Assembly: GCF_000265295.1 (NCBI RefSeq)
Contig: NC_018002.1
Span: 992,001-1,056,000, forward strand
Reading direction: 5' to 3'
DNA: 64,000 bases
Source of the DNA: Sulfurospirillum barnesii SES-3
GTDB taxonomy: Bacteria; Campylobacterota; Campylobacteria; Campylobacterales; Sulfurospirillaceae
In this document: one piece after another, positions 26,817-35,915 of the stretch
Position numbering within the stretch: the first letter of the stretch is position 1
Layout of the letters: each line of letters opens with the position of its first letter
Notes under the pieces: generated by a model
What the model was told of the DNA's origin: nothing
Seen by the model: the letters and a program-made list of their open reading frames with translations, nothing else
Databases searched by the model: none
Program-made: the position numbers and the translations under genes

Positions 26817-27530
26817 ATGTTAGATTTAGGTGTTATGTCATGTTGCAATCGTTATACTGTTTTGTGTGTTGATGATGAAAAGGAGTTTTTAGACTATCTT
26901 AGTGCTATCTTAAAACTCTATTTTTTAGAGGTTTACGCTGTTTTATCCGTCAAAGAGGCATATGAAATTATCGAAGATCACCCCATTGATCTTATTATTA
27001 CGGATGTGTATATGCCAAAAATTAATGGGATTGATTTCATTCAAAAGATTCGCTCCGAGCGCTCAGCCATCTCTGTCATCTTCTTAACGGCATGTTTTGA
27101 AAAAGACTTTTTGCATGCGGCAATTCCATTGGGACTGGATGCGTACTTGACAAAACCTGTCACCCTTGAAAAACTTTTTGCAACCCTTAGACGCTCCATT
27201 GAGATTATGGAAAATCGCTCTTCTAAAACGTATGCGCTTAAAGGGGGTGTTTCGTTTGATTTAATAGATGAGGTTGTCTATACGACAGCAAGCCGTAAAA
27301 TTATTGATCTCACCCCAAAAGAGCTTGCATTGCTTTCTTTGCTAGTTAAAAATCAACATCTTATTTTGAGTAAAAGCGTGATTGAGGAATATTTGTGGGA
27401 ATTTGAAAGCATTGCTAACAGTTCCGTGAAGACATTGATTAAAAAATTAAGAACAAAAATCGGTGAAAGTGCCATTGTGACACACAGTACAATTGGATAT
27501 TCTATTGTACTTGAGGAGAAAGCATCATGA
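26817..27530 (+). CDS. OmpR/PhoB-type response regulator
   Basis: The 237-residue protein has a receiver domain: acidic DDEK, phospho-acceptor Asp in IITDVYMPKING and Lys in AYLTKPVTLEK. A C-terminal winged helix follows (LTPKELALLSLLVKNQ, then SVKTLIKKLRTKI). AAGGA precedes the ATG at 26817, so it is preferred over the upstream in-frame codon at 26769. It overlaps the sensor kinase gene by four bases and should be its partner. The inverted repeat at 26674-26696 may be its own binding site. Confidence 0.9.
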   Translation: MLDLGVMSCCNRYTVLCVDDEKEFLDYLSAILKLYFLEVYAVLSVKEAYEIIEDHPIDLIITDVYMPKINGIDFIQKIRSERSAISVIFLTACFEKDFLHAAIPLGLDAYLTKPVTLEKLFATLRRSIEIMENRSSKTYALKGGVSFDLIDEVVYTTASRKIIDLTPKELALLSLLVKNQHLILSKSVIEEYLWEFESIANSSVKTLIKKLRTKIGESAIVTHSTIGYSIVLEEKAS

Positions 27531-29557
27531 AAATCTATACGTATCGTTTTGTTTCGCACGAAGATTTTGCTCTGTTTATCGTTCAAAAAGAGCTAAGTTT
27601 GGCTCCCAATATTTTTGTAATGTGTTACTCAGGCATTGATGACCAAGCCATCAATCAAGAGATACTCTCAAGCATCAAAACACTTCTCCCCCAAGCCTCC
27701 ATCATGGGTTCAACCACCGATGGTGAAATCTTTGAAACAGAGGTTATGGTACACTCTTTTGTCCTCTCTTTAACGACCTTTGAGAGTACGACTTTAAAAA
27801 TTGAACTTTTTTCAGCGGAAATTGACTCGTTTAAAGCAGGTCAGATGATAGCAGGTGAGGGTGTGAAACTGGGTGCTAAAGTCGCAATTATCGTGGCTGA
27901 TGGCATCGTGACCAATGGTGACTTTTTGATGGATGGTGTGAACTCCATTGCTCCTTCTTTAGTCGTTGCAGGAGGACTAGCAGGCGATAATGGTCGGTAT
28001 GAAGAGAGTTTTATCTTTTGCGATACACACGTCCACTCTAAATCCATCGTAGTAGGCTATCTTATCAGCGATACGTTAGAAGTCTATCACACCAAAAGTT
28101 TTAACTGGGCGCCTATGGGACCAAAATTTAAGGTGACACGTGCCGATAAAAATTGTATCTATACGGTGGATAACATCTCGGTACTTGAGCTGTACCGAAA
28201 GTACTTAGGCTCTGCTTTAGCGCAAAAACTTCCCCTTGGAGGTATAGAATTTCCGTTTGTTTTTTATAAAGAAGGGCATTTGATAGGTCGTGCGCCCATC
28301 CGTTTAAATGGGGATGGTTCAGTGGTTTTTGCGGGCAATATTTCTGAGGGTGAAATCATTCAATTTGGTTTTGGTGACATCGATGCGATTTTGGCGGATG
28401 CCAGAGAAATTATTGCGGATTTAGCAGAATTTGGTCCTGAGAAAGTGATGGTTTTTTCGTGCATGACACGCAAAAACTTTTTAGGTGAAGATGCCCATAA
28501 TGACTTTGAAGGTCTCTCTTCCATCGCACCCACGACAGGCTTTTTTACCTACGGAGAATTTTTTCACGATTGTGACCAGAAATGCAACTTTTTGCTCAAT
28601 GAAACGATGACAGTTTTAGGGCTAAAAGAGGCAAATACAAGCAATAAAATGAGCACACTGGTATCTTCTGTGTTGCCTCAAAAAAAGAGTGCCATCAATC
28701 ATCGGTATTCAGAAACGTTTGATGCCTTGTTGCACATAGGTAGGCAAACGGCATTGGAGTTGGGGGCATTAAACTCAACCTTAAATGACAAAGTCGATGA
28801 GGCAGTAAAGCGCTATCTAGCATCAGAAGAGCTTATCATCATCCAAGCACGTTCTGCCATTATCGGCGAGATGCTCAGCATGATAGCCCATCAATGGCGT
28901 CAACCTCTCTCCATCATTGGAATGGTCATCAGCAAAATGCGCCTTGTCGCCCTTAATGCCACAACCAAAGATGAAGAATTGCTCACCGATATTGGCGTGG
29001 TGGATCGCAATGTGAATTATCTCTCTAATACCATTGAAGATTTTAAAAACTTTTTTAAACCCGATGTCAAAAAAGAGTGGCACAGTGCTTCGATGATTTG
29101 CGAACAACTCCAATCCCTTGCCGACCCAATACTTAAAATGTACAAAATTGATTTAGAAATCACGCTCAAAGATGATAAAAAATTCTTTATTTACGGCAGT
29201 GAATTGGTTCAAGTCTTGCTCTCCATTGTTTCTAATTCCAAAGATGCCATTGTGGAACAACACAATGAAAATGGCAAAATTTTTATCGTGTGTGAATACA
29301 AAGCGCTCAAAGCCATGTACCGATTTACGATTTCCGATAATGGTGGAAGCATCGCACCTGAGATGATTAACGTAATGTTTGAGCCTTATGTGTCGAGTAA
29401 AGGCATTACGGGGACGGGGCTTGGATTGTACATGGCAAAGACCATCATCGAAAAGCATTTCAAAGGAACTATTGCTAGCAAAAACATTGAAGGTGGGGCA
29501 TGTATTACGATAGATTTTCCTATTGGAATGAAGGAACCCTTGCAGGTAGTGAAGTAA
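27527..29557 (+). CDS. FIST-domain sensor histidine kinase
   Basis: The 676-residue protein begins with a FIST_N domain (~15-210) and a FIST_C region (~215-370), a sensory module for small ligands. After a linker come the dimerisation helix with the phospho-His (EMLSMIAHQWRQPLSIIG) and the ATPase domain (SDNGGSI, GTGLGLYMAK). There is no membrane helix, so it should sense a cytoplasmic ligand. It overlaps the response-regulator gene (ATGA). FIST ligands are unproven, with amino acids suggested in the literature. Confidence 0.9.
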   Translation: MKIYTYRFVSHEDFALFIVQKELSLAPNIFVMCYSGIDDQAINQEILSSIKTLLPQASIMGSTTDGEIFETEVMVHSFVLSLTTFESTTLKIELFSAEIDSFKAGQMIAGEGVKLGAKVAIIVADGIVTNGDFLMDGVNSIAPSLVVAGGLAGDNGRYEESFIFCDTHVHSKSIVVGYLISDTLEVYHTKSFNWAPMGPKFKVTRADKNCIYTVDNISVLELYRKYLGSALAQKLPLGGIEFPFVFYKEGHLIGRAPIRLNGDGSVVFAGNISEGEIIQFGFGDIDAILADAREIIADLAEFGPEKVMVFSCMTRKNFLGEDAHNDFEGLSSIAPTTGFFTYGEFFHDCDQKCNFLLNETMTVLGLKEANTSNKMSTLVSSVLPQKKSAINHRYSETFDALLHIGRQTALELGALNSTLNDKVDEAVKRYLASEELIIIQARSAIIGEMLSMIAHQWRQPLSIIGMVISKMRLVALNATTKDEELLTDIGVVDRNVNYLSNTIEDFKNFFKPDVKKEWHSASMICEQLQSLADPILKMYKIDLEITLKDDKKFFIYGSELVQVLLSIVSNSKDAIVEQHNENGKIFIVCEYKALKAMYRFTISDNGGSIAPEMINVMFEPYVSSKGITGTGLGLYMAKTIIEKHFKGTIASKNIEGGACITIDFPIGMKEPLQVVK

Positions 29558-29651
29558 AACAAGTCCTTAGAGCGCATCTATCCCATAAAGATGCGATGAT
29601 TCTTATTTTACCCTTGTTGATGGTGTGCGAATGATAGTTACATGTAAACAG

Positions 29652-29684
29652 ACGTAAGAAAGGGAGGATTTCCCTCTTTTACGT
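29652..29684. terminator. bidirectional hairpin between convergent genes
   Basis: ACGTAAGAAAGGGA can pair with TCCCTCTTTTACGT with two weak positions. It lies between the sensor kinase stop (29557) and the convergent coiled-coil gene (29700). Confidence 0.6.
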
Positions 29685-29699
29685 TGAGAGGCGAAGCTT

Positions 29700-29990
29700 T
29701 TATTTGCCAAAGTGTTTTGAAGCGTGGTGTAGGGTAGATTTGGTGGATTGCCAAATGGATTCAACCTCTTTTTTCATAGACTCAAATTTCTCTTCACTTG
29801 CACAAACGAGTTGGTCAAGTTTGGCTTTACCCTCACTCATTTTTTCTTCAAGGTATTGGATGTGTTTGTGCATCTCGATTTGCGCTGTTTCATTGGCTTT
29901 GGAAGCTTCTTCTTTAAAGGCATCCACTTTGGCACTGCATTCGTCAAAGTGTGCTTTGATGTGTTGTTCATAGACTGTTTTATCGCTCAT
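29700..29990 (-). CDS. Sll1863-like small coiled-coil stress protein (copy 2)
   Basis: This 96-residue helical protein (MSDKTVYEQHIKAHFDECSA) is clearly paralogous to the genes at 23547 and 30052: all share MxDKxx at the start, EEGKAKL/EEGKTCL-type centres and SMKKxxExxW near the end. It lies 61 bases downstream of copy 3 and is likely co-transcribed with it. It is predicted cytoplasmic. Function unknown. Confidence 0.7.
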   Translation of the reverse strand: MSDKTVYEQHIKAHFDECSAKVDAFKEEASKANETAQIEMHKHIQYLEEKMSEGKAKLDQLVCASEEKFESMKKEVESIWQSTKSTLHHASKHFGK

Positions 29991-30051
29991 TGTAAATCCT
30001 TAAGAGTGTGATGTGGTTTTTTGATGGTAGGCGTGCGTGTGCACTCCTTGT

Positions 30052-30351
30052 TTAGACAATTGCTTTAAACTTTGCTGTTGTATCTTCAAGTGATTTAATA
30101 ATACTTTCCCATGCAACTTCAAATGTTTTTTTAGCAGATTCAAATCCACTGCCTGTGGTGTTCATTAATTGAGTAAGGCATGTTTTTCCCTCTTCAAGTT
30201 GGACTTCAAGCAGTTTAACGTGTTTGATTAAGGCGACTTGCAGATGAACACGTGCGGCTAAGGCTTGTGTCCTAATCTGTGTCATTCCTGCTTTCCACTC
30301 ATTGAGTTGTGTTTGTTTCGTGTGATAGTAAAGCATCTCTTTATCGTTCAT
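30052..30351 (-). CDS. Sll1863-like small coiled-coil stress protein (copy 3)
   Basis: The 99-residue helical protein (MNDKEMLYYHTKQTQLNEWK) shows the same pattern as copies 1 and 2, with NEWKA near the start and FEVAWESIIKSLEDTTAKFK at the end, closest to copy 1. A ribosome site (AGGAAACAC) precedes the start. The 274 bases upstream (30352-30625) hold no gene that I can see. Confidence 0.7.
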   Translation of the reverse strand: MNDKEMLYYHTKQTQLNEWKAGMTQIRTQALAARVHLQVALIKHVKLLEVQLEEGKTCLTQLMNTTGSGFESAKKTFEVAWESIIKSLEDTTAKFKAIV

Positions 30352-30625
30352 TGTGTTTCCTTCTGTTTTGGGACTGTCGATACGAGGTAGAGTGTTGTAA
30401 CATAAAGTGTTGTGAGTATTTTATGGAGTTTAGAAGTTCATCTACTGCTCCTACTATACTCTTATTTTGAAGATTGTGGGGTTTTTTTGAACAATAAGGA
30501 AATAATGCTTTTATTCATTACGAAAGTACCCATTCGTGAGTGAAGACAAGAGTAATGCATCAAAGAGAAAAGAGTTAAGGTAGGTTGGGATGGTATGTTG
30601 GTCTTACATGTAAGCGTATAGGTGC

Positions 30626-31603
30626 TTACATGTAAAGGGCTCCCATGACTAAATAGAGCGTGTAAACCACATAGCCTAAAAGTAAAACAGCTCCTTTTTC
30701 AACGCCAATTCGATTTTTTTCATGTTTTCCGCCGTATGCCATAAAAAAGAGTGCAAAACTCATCATAAACATGACACCCCAATCTCGGTAAAAAATTTCA
30801 GGCGCAATCACATAATCAGGTGCAATGGTAGCCGCAACTCCCATAACCGCTAGAATGTTGAAAATATTTGAACCGACCACGTTTCCAATGGCAATATCAG
30901 ACTCTCCTTTTTTAACAGCGGCAATAGACGTAGCCAATTCTGGCAAAGATGTTCCAACCGCAACAATGGTTAACCCAATAATCAAATCGCTGACCCCAAG
31001 TATCGTAGCAATGCCAACGGCTCCCCACACGAGCAGTTGAGAGCTTCCCACCAAAAGCACTAATCCTATGAGAAGCAAAACAATACTTTTAGGCAGGCTC
31101 ATCGTTTTTTGAAAAATTTCATCTTCAATCTCATGAATGAATTTATCCCGTCGTGTTTTAAGCCCACTTCGGATTGTCCACCCAATAAAGCCAAATAATG
31201 CCACCAAAAGCACTATACCCTCAATGAGACTTAAGGTTGCATCAAAAAGCATGTAGCCTGAGAGGAGGGTAATGCCAAGGGAGAGCAAAATATTTTTTTT
31301 CACGACATTGGAGTGCAGTGCAATAGGCACAATAAGTGCGCTAATGCCTAAAATAAGACCAATGTTGGCAATATTTGAGCCCAGTGCATTGCCCATTGCA
31401 AGAGCAGGTGTGCCATTAAATGCGGCAATAGAAGAGACGGCGATTTCAGGGGCACTTGTGCCAAAACCAACAATTAAAATTCCAATGAGTAGGGTTGGCA
31501 TACCAAGATTGAGAGCAAGTGCGGTTGCGCCATCGACAAATTTATCGGCACTCCAGACAAGTAAAATAAGACCTAAAAGAAGCGCTAACGAAAAAAGAAG
31601 CAT
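30626..31603 (-). CDS. calcium/sodium exchanger of the CaCA family (YrbG-like)
   Basis: The 325-residue membrane protein has ten hydrophobic helices and the two inverted alpha repeats of cation/Ca2+ exchangers: GFGTSAPEIAVSSIAA with NALGSNIANIGLILG, and AVGTSLPELATSIAAV with NVVGSNIFNILAVMG. It should exchange Ca2+ (or another cation) for Na+ or H+ across the inner membrane. The stop codon lies in a TTACATGTAA copy (YM-stop), with a second copy 13 bases further on. Confidence 0.9.
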   Translation of the reverse strand: MLLFSLALLLGLILLVWSADKFVDGATALALNLGMPTLLIGILIVGFGTSAPEIAVSSIAAFNGTPALAMGNALGSNIANIGLILGISALIVPIALHSNVVKKNILLSLGITLLSGYMLFDATLSLIEGIVLLVALFGFIGWTIRSGLKTRRDKFIHEIEDEIFQKTMSLPKSIVLLLIGLVLLVGSSQLLVWGAVGIATILGVSDLIIGLTIVAVGTSLPELATSIAAVKKGESDIAIGNVVGSNIFNILAVMGVAATIAPDYVIAPEIFYRDWGVMFMMSFALFFMAYGGKHEKNRIGVEKGAVLLLGYVVYTLYLVMGALYM

Positions 31604-31659
31604 AAAAAATCCTGTGAGATAAAATGAAGTGTATTTTACCTTTTTTTGCTAAAGATTCT

Positions 31660-33084
31660 TTACATGTAAAGCTTTTGATCTTCCACAACGCCCAATTTTC
31701 GGGCAATCGCTACAGCGGCGGTTCTGCCATCAAGGGCTGCGTTCACAACGAGGTTTGCGCCTCTCACCACATCGCCACCTGCGAAGATGAACGGATGGGA
31801 GGTCTCTTTGTTTTCATCGACGATAAGCGTGTTTGAACGACCAACAGCGAGGTTGAGTTCATCGTAAAAGCTAAAATGTTTGGCTTCAAAACCAAGGGCT
31901 AAAATGATGCTATCCGCAGGTAAGGTTTGAAGGCTCTGTGGTTTGGTTTGCAATTTCTTGTTTTCATCGGTATAGGTTTCCATAATTTCAAGTCCAATGA
32001 CACGATGCTCTTCATCCACGAGCGCTTTTTTGGGCAAGGCGTTAAAGATAAACTGTACCCCTTCTTCTTTAGCGTTAAGGACTTCAGCAGGGCTTCCAGG
32101 CATACTTTTCTCATCCCTTCGGTAGACACAGGTCACACTTTTAGCATGATGACGAATGGCGGTGCGAAGCGCATCCATCGCAGAGTCGCCACCACCGATG
32201 ACGACGACGTGTTTGTTGCGTAAAACTGATTTTTGAAGGGCATGGTCGAAAAGATTTTTTTGCGTTTGGGTAAGAAGGGTCATGACTTGATGCACACCGT
32301 TTGCATCTTCATTTTCCATATCGGCACTGCGACCTTTAGGCACACCTAGTCCCAAAAAGACGGCATCAAACTTCTCTTGAAGCTCGCTGAGGCTCACATC
32401 TTTTCCCACTTCGGTGTTTAGATGCACTTTCATACCAGCTGCTTTCATCCACTCAAAACGTCGCAAGATGACACTTTTGGGTAGTTTAAAGTTAGGAATG
32501 CCGTACATCAAAAGCCCGCCCACTCGGTTTTCGCGCTCATACAGTTCGACTTCGATGTTGGAACGAAGCAAAAACGTCGCACAGCTCAAACTCGCAGGAC
32601 CACTGCCCACAACGGCGACTTTGAACTTTCGACCCTCCGCTTGACCGTAATCGGGAATGGCGCCTTGTTCGTACGCTTTTTCATTGAGAAAGACTTCCAC
32701 ATTGCCGATGGAAACGGCATGGTACTCTGTTTTCTCCAGCGTACATGAACTCTCACACAGCCCTTTTTTAGGACAAACACGACCGAGTATTTCAGGAAAA
32801 GGAGAGCGTGCATTGGAGAGCTCAAACGCTCCTAAGTAGTCATTTTCATAGGTTTTTTTAAGCCATCTTGGGATGTTGTTATTGAGTGGACAGCCTGTGC
32901 GACAGAACTTAAATTCACTCTCAAGTCCACGCAAAAGATCAATCGGGCATTGCAGACAACGACTCGCCTGCGCCTTGGCTTCGCTCTCTTCAAAATTATG
33001 ATAAATGGGGTAATAATCCTCAACGCGTTCCTGCGCAGGGCGTTTTTTTGGATAGGCTTTTGCGATTGTTTTATAGTCTCTCAT
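31660..33084 (-). CDS. GltD-like NAD(P)H-dependent Fe-S flavoprotein in the hydrogenase operon
   Basis: The ~474-residue protein has the glutamate-synthase small-subunit layout. The N-terminal cysteine region holds two [4Fe-4S] clusters (SRCLQCPID, CRTGCPLNNNIP, GRVCPKKGLCESSC). The FAD site is VAVVGSGPASLSCA, the NADPH site VVVIGGGDSAMDALR, and a second FAD motif FAGGDVVRGANLVV. No large GltB subunit is nearby. It is the last gene of the hydrogenase operon, overlapping hypA by 14 bases, which suggests it moves electrons between NADPH and the hydrogenase ferredoxin. That role is inferred; genuine glutamate synthase use is the alternative. The ATG at 33084 has GAGGA upstream. Confidence 0.8.
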   Translation of the reverse strand: MRDYKTIAKAYPKKRPAQERVEDYYPIYHNFEESEAKAQASRCLQCPIDLLRGLESEFKFCRTGCPLNNNIPRWLKKTYENDYLGAFELSNARSPFPEILGRVCPKKGLCESSCTLEKTEYHAVSIGNVEVFLNEKAYEQGAIPDYGQAEGRKFKVAVVGSGPASLSCATFLLRSNIEVELYERENRVGGLLMYGIPNFKLPKSVILRRFEWMKAAGMKVHLNTEVGKDVSLSELQEKFDAVFLGLGVPKGRSADMENEDANGVHQVMTLLTQTQKNLFDHALQKSVLRNKHVVVIGGGDSAMDALRTAIRHHAKSVTCVYRRDEKSMPGSPAEVLNAKEEGVQFIFNALPKKALVDEEHRVIGLEIMETYTDENKKLQTKPQSLQTLPADSIILALGFEAKHFSFYDELNLAVGRSNTLIVDENKETSHPFIFAGGDVVRGANLVVNAALDGRTAAVAIARKLGVVEDQKLYM

Positions 33085-33433
33085 GTTCATCCTCGATGAT
33101 TTCTATACTCTTTACATGTAACTCTTGCCCACCTATCATGGAGACGTCCTCGCTGTGACATTTGGGGCAGATAAAATGGTTCTCACTCACGACACTTTGC
33201 TCATGACACGAAGCGCACAGAAGCACCACGTCGCACAGCTCAACAACGAGTGTGGCATCGTGGCAGATGGTCCCTTCTTTAAAGGTGTCAAAACACTGTT
33301 CCAAAAAATGAATTTCAATGCCACTGAGTCTTCCCACACGAATTTCAAGACGTTTAATTGCCTTGGCATGGTGCTTTTTCGCCTCTTTTTCACACACATC
33401 AATGAGTGAAGCGACGATGGAATACTCGTGCAT
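33071..33433 (-). CDS. hypA: hydrogenase nickel-incorporation protein HypA
   Basis: The 120-residue protein begins MHEYSIV with the nickel-binding His2, and has two zinc CxxC motifs (CASC at ~74 and CPKC at ~89). HypA delivers nickel with HypB to [NiFe] hydrogenase large subunits. It sits in the hydrogenase operon between the ferredoxin and GltD-like genes. Length is normal. A TTACATGTAA copy encodes LHVK near its end. Confidence 0.95.
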   Translation of the reverse strand: MHEYSIVASLIDVCEKEAKKHHAKAIKRLEIRVGRLSGIEIHFLEQCFDTFKEGTICHDATLVVELCDVVLLCASCHEQSVVSENHFICPKCHSEDVSMIGGQELHVKSIEIIEDEHERL

Positions 33434-33438
33434 AACCC

Positions 33439-33912
33439 TTAGCCTTTGGCTGCCATAAGCGTTTCAAACGTATCGTAATCAACCAGACGAATCGCATCGG
33501 TGGTGCAGACACGCACGCACGAAGGCCCTTGTGGATGGCTAAAGCAGAGATTGCATTTTACAGCGACCCTGCGGTCTTCTTTTTGGATCATACGAATCGC
33601 GCCATACGGGCAGATGAGCGAACAGCAGCCACACCCCACACACGCTTCTTCATGCAGTTTGATAAACCCATCCATCCGCTCAATGACGCCATGCGGACAA
33701 ATCGTTGCACAAGGAGCATCTTCGCAGTGCATACACTGAAGCGGAGCGGTTTTGGTCTCCATCTTTACCACACGATTGCGTGAAATAAGCGGTAACTTCG
33801 TGGTGTAGGCTTCCTCAAAAGCAATGCCTTGGTAACTAGCAGCACAGGCTAACTCACAACTCAAACACCCCACACATTTGGTGCTATCGGCTAAAATAAA
33901 TCGATGTCTCAT
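33439..33912 (-). CDS. cooF: CooF/HydN-like polyferredoxin
   Basis: The ~157-residue ferredoxin has four cysteine groups of the type that hold [4Fe-4S] clusters: CVGCLSCELAC, CMHCEDAPCATIC, CVGCGCCSLIC and CNLC...CVRVC. It fits the CooF/HydN/HycB electron-transfer family. The ATG at 33912 overlaps the end of the large-subunit gene. It likely links the hydrogenase to a redox partner such as the GltD-like flavoprotein. No CO dehydrogenase gene (cooS) is in the window. Confidence 0.85.
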   Translation of the reverse strand: MRHRFILADSTKCVGCLSCELACAASYQGIAFEEAYTTKLPLISRNRVVKMETKTAPLQCMHCEDAPCATICPHGVIERMDGFIKLHEEACVGCGCCSLICPYGAIRMIQKEDRRVAVKCNLCFSHPQGPSCVRVCTTDAIRLVDYDTFETLMAAKG

Positions 33913-33913
33913 C

Positions 33914-35005
33914 TTAACGCTCGGTACAGGAGATACACGGATCAATGCTGTTAAAAATCAGGGCAACATCGTCAATGCTATTGTTGGGCATCATCACTTT
34001 GAGCGCTTCCCAGTTCATGTAGGTGGGAACTCTCCACTTCATTCGCTCAGGCTTTTGGGTGCCATTGGTTTTGAGGTAATAAACGAGCTCACCACGTGGT
34101 GCTTCGGTGCGAGAGATCGCTTCGCCTTCTGGAATGAGTGTGCGTGTTGGAAGCACAATTTCTCCCGTTGGTAAGGCATCCAGCGCTTGGTGAAGCAGTT
34201 TCATGGATTCTAAAATTTCATACAGTCTCACTTTCGCACGAGAGAGCACATCGCCATCTTGTTGAAGCACGACATCAAACGAAAGTTGGTCATACGCAGC
34301 ATAAGGAGCGCGTTTTCGTACATCGTTATTGACACCGCTTGCACGTGCCACAGGGCCTACAACGCCCAGTCTGAGAGCGTCTTCGTAGCCTAAAACACCT
34401 ACACCAGAAAGTCTGGAGATAAGCGTTGCATCGGTTTCAAACAGAGCGATAAACGCTTCGATTTTGCTTTTGTTCTTATCCAGTGTCGTTTTGATGGAAG
34501 CGATCAGTGTGGCGTCTAGATCAAACTTCACGCCACCAATGGTGTTGGCACTTAAGTCCATGCGATTGCCCCAAATGGCTTCTTTGAGGTCTTGAAAATC
34601 CTCACGTGCCTCCAAAAACTGTGTCATCAATGCTTTGTTGTGAATGAGATGTGAAAGCATGCCAAGGTTAAAAAGGTGGCTTGCGATGCGCTTGATCTCA
34701 TCGGCGACGACACGAAGGTAAAGGGCGCGCTCAGGCAGTCTCAGTCCTGCGATCTTCTCCACCGCCATGCAGTAGGTAAAGGGGTGGTTGTTGGAACAGA
34801 GTGCGCAGACTTTTTCGGTGATGATAAGATTTTGCAAAAAATTTCGTTGAAGTACGATAGATTCGATGCCACGGTGAACAAAACCGTTGATCATATCAAC
34901 CGTTTTGATCGTTTTGCCATCACTGTTGGGCTCAATTTTAAAATAAACGGGCTCTTCGAGTGCCACATCAAATGGTCCTAAAATGACTTTAGTGTTATCC
35001 ACGGT
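33914..35005 (-). CDS. cooH: group 4 [NiFe] hydrogenase large subunit (CooH/EchE-like)
   Basis: The ~363-residue catalytic subunit is related to complex I NuoD. The N-terminal nickel motif is CALCSNNHPF and the C-terminal motif is DPCISCTER. The protein ends right after this motif, so there is no C-terminal extension for a maturation protease to remove, as described for R. rubrum CooH. GTG at 35005 is chosen because AAGGA lies seven bases upstream; it overlaps the cooU-like gene. The order small subunit, ferredoxin, 30-kDa, 49-kDa matches cooLXUH. Confidence 0.9.
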   Translation of the reverse strand, partial: TVDNTKVILGPFDVALEEPVYFKIEPNSDGKTIKTVDMINGFVHRGIESIVLQRNFLQNLIITEKVCALCSNNHPFTYCMAVEKIAGLRLPERALYLRVVADEIKRIASHLFNLGMLSHLIHNKALMTQFLEAREDFQDLKEAIWGNRMDLSANTIGGVKFDLDATLIASIKTTLDKNKSKIEAFIALFETDATLISRLSGVGVLGYEDALRLGVVGPVARASGVNNDVRKRAPYAAYDQLSFDVVLQQDGDVLSRAKVRLYEILESMKLLHQALDALPTGEIVLPTRTLIPEGEAISRTEAPRGELVYYLKTNGTQKPERMKWRVPTYMNWEALKVMMPNNSIDDVALIFNSIDPCISCTER

Positions 35006-35489
35006 TGCTTCCTTCTTCTGCTTTAACTCTGCTCCAAAGTGCTTGGCTGACTTTGCCACTCATGGCGGAAGAGAGTGAATAGTACTCGCTTAAAACAGCC
35101 TCTTTAATCGCTTCATCGAGAAAAAGGCGTTTGGGGTTGGGGTGATTGAGGATAGCTATGCCATAGATTTCGGAAAGTTCCCGCTCCGTCCAGTCCGCAC
35201 TTTTAAACAGTGGTGTGATGGAGGGAACGCTTTTGTCGTTGATGTGCAGTTTGACATTGAGCATCATGCCATCAAGGTCGAAGTGATAGACCAGTTCATG
35301 CGCCTCACCTTTTTGATACGCAGTGATCATACAGACCCGTGCGTTCATCGTTTGAAGGATCTCTGCAAGGCTTAAAAGCAGGTTTTTATCGTCTATTTCG
35401 CACCAAAGGCTATCACCTTGAAGATCAAAATGACAACCTAATTTTAGGGTGTTAAGAGCGTCATTGAGTTTTACATGTAAAGATTTCAT
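34995..35489 (-). CDS. cooU: hydrogenase 30-kDa-like subunit (CooU/NuoC-like)
   Basis: The 164-residue protein carries the complex I 30-kDa signature SADWTERELSEIYGIAILNHPNPKRLF (written in part: WTERELSEIYGI). It forms part of the peripheral arm of group 4 hydrogenases, next to the large subunit. It starts two bases before the cooX-like stop region and overlaps cooH by 11 bases. A TTACATGTAA copy encodes LHVK at residues 4-7. Confidence 0.85.
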   Translation of the reverse strand: MKSLHVKLNDALNTLKLGCHFDLQGDSLWCEIDDKNLLLSLAEILQTMNARVCMITAYQKGEAHELVYHFDLDGMMLNVKLHINDKSVPSITPLFKSADWTERELSEIYGIAILNHPNPKRLFLDEAIKEAVLSEYYSLSSAMSGKVSQALWSRVKAEEGSNRG

Positions 35490-35915
35490 TTAAAGGACTC
35501 TTCTTTCAAATGTATGGTCACGTCTGCATTTAGGGCAGAGTTTAAAAAGAGAGGTAATAGGTTCGCTTATTGTCTTAAAGCTTCTTTTGAGCATCGTTAA
35601 AGGAACGTTTATCATCGGTTCATGGCAGTTTGGGCATTCACCATATTCGACTATATTAGCCGTAATCGAGGTGTATTTTTCACTTTGGGGTGTTGCTTCG
35701 GCTAGCGTGTTGCTTAACGTGATCGCACCTGTGGGACAAAAATAGGTACAGTTGCCACACACGGTACAGGTGTTGTGCCAGATGATGAAGTCATAGCTCT
35801 TTTGTGGCTCGACACAGGTGATGTTGATCGCACCAGCAGGGCAGACAAAGGCACAGGTTTGGCACAGAACACACTGCTCTTTATCAAACGTGATTTTTCC
35901 TTTGTAGGCATTCAT
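35490..35915 (-). CDS. cooX: hydrogenase 2x[4Fe-4S] ferredoxin subunit (CooX/HycF-like)
   Basis: The ~141-residue protein has two ferredoxin cluster motifs (CVLCQTCAFVCP and CTVCGNCTYFCP) and a third cysteine set near the end (CPNC...CPKC). That set is rubredoxin-like or zinc-binding and is longer than in simple CooX. The ATG at 35915 overlaps the small-subunit stop (ATGA). It relays electrons between the small subunit and soluble ferredoxin. Confidence 0.85.
   Translation of the reverse strand: MNAYKGKITFDKEQCVLCQTCAFVCPAGAINITCVEPQKSYDFIIWHNTCTVCGNCTYFCPTGAITLSNTLAEATPQSEKYTSITANIVEYGECPNCHEPMINVPLTMLKRSFKTISEPITSLFKLCPKCRRDHTFERRVL

Noticed and set aside
31272-31622. 116-codon plus-strand frame inside the exchanger gene
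   Set aside because: It is an antisense shadow of conserved exchanger motifs; the composition is explained by the real gene.
31660-33084. Calling the GltD-like gene a genuine glutamate synthase subunit
   Set aside because: No gltB is nearby and the gene is embedded in the hydrogenase operon; left as a GltD-like flavoprotein.
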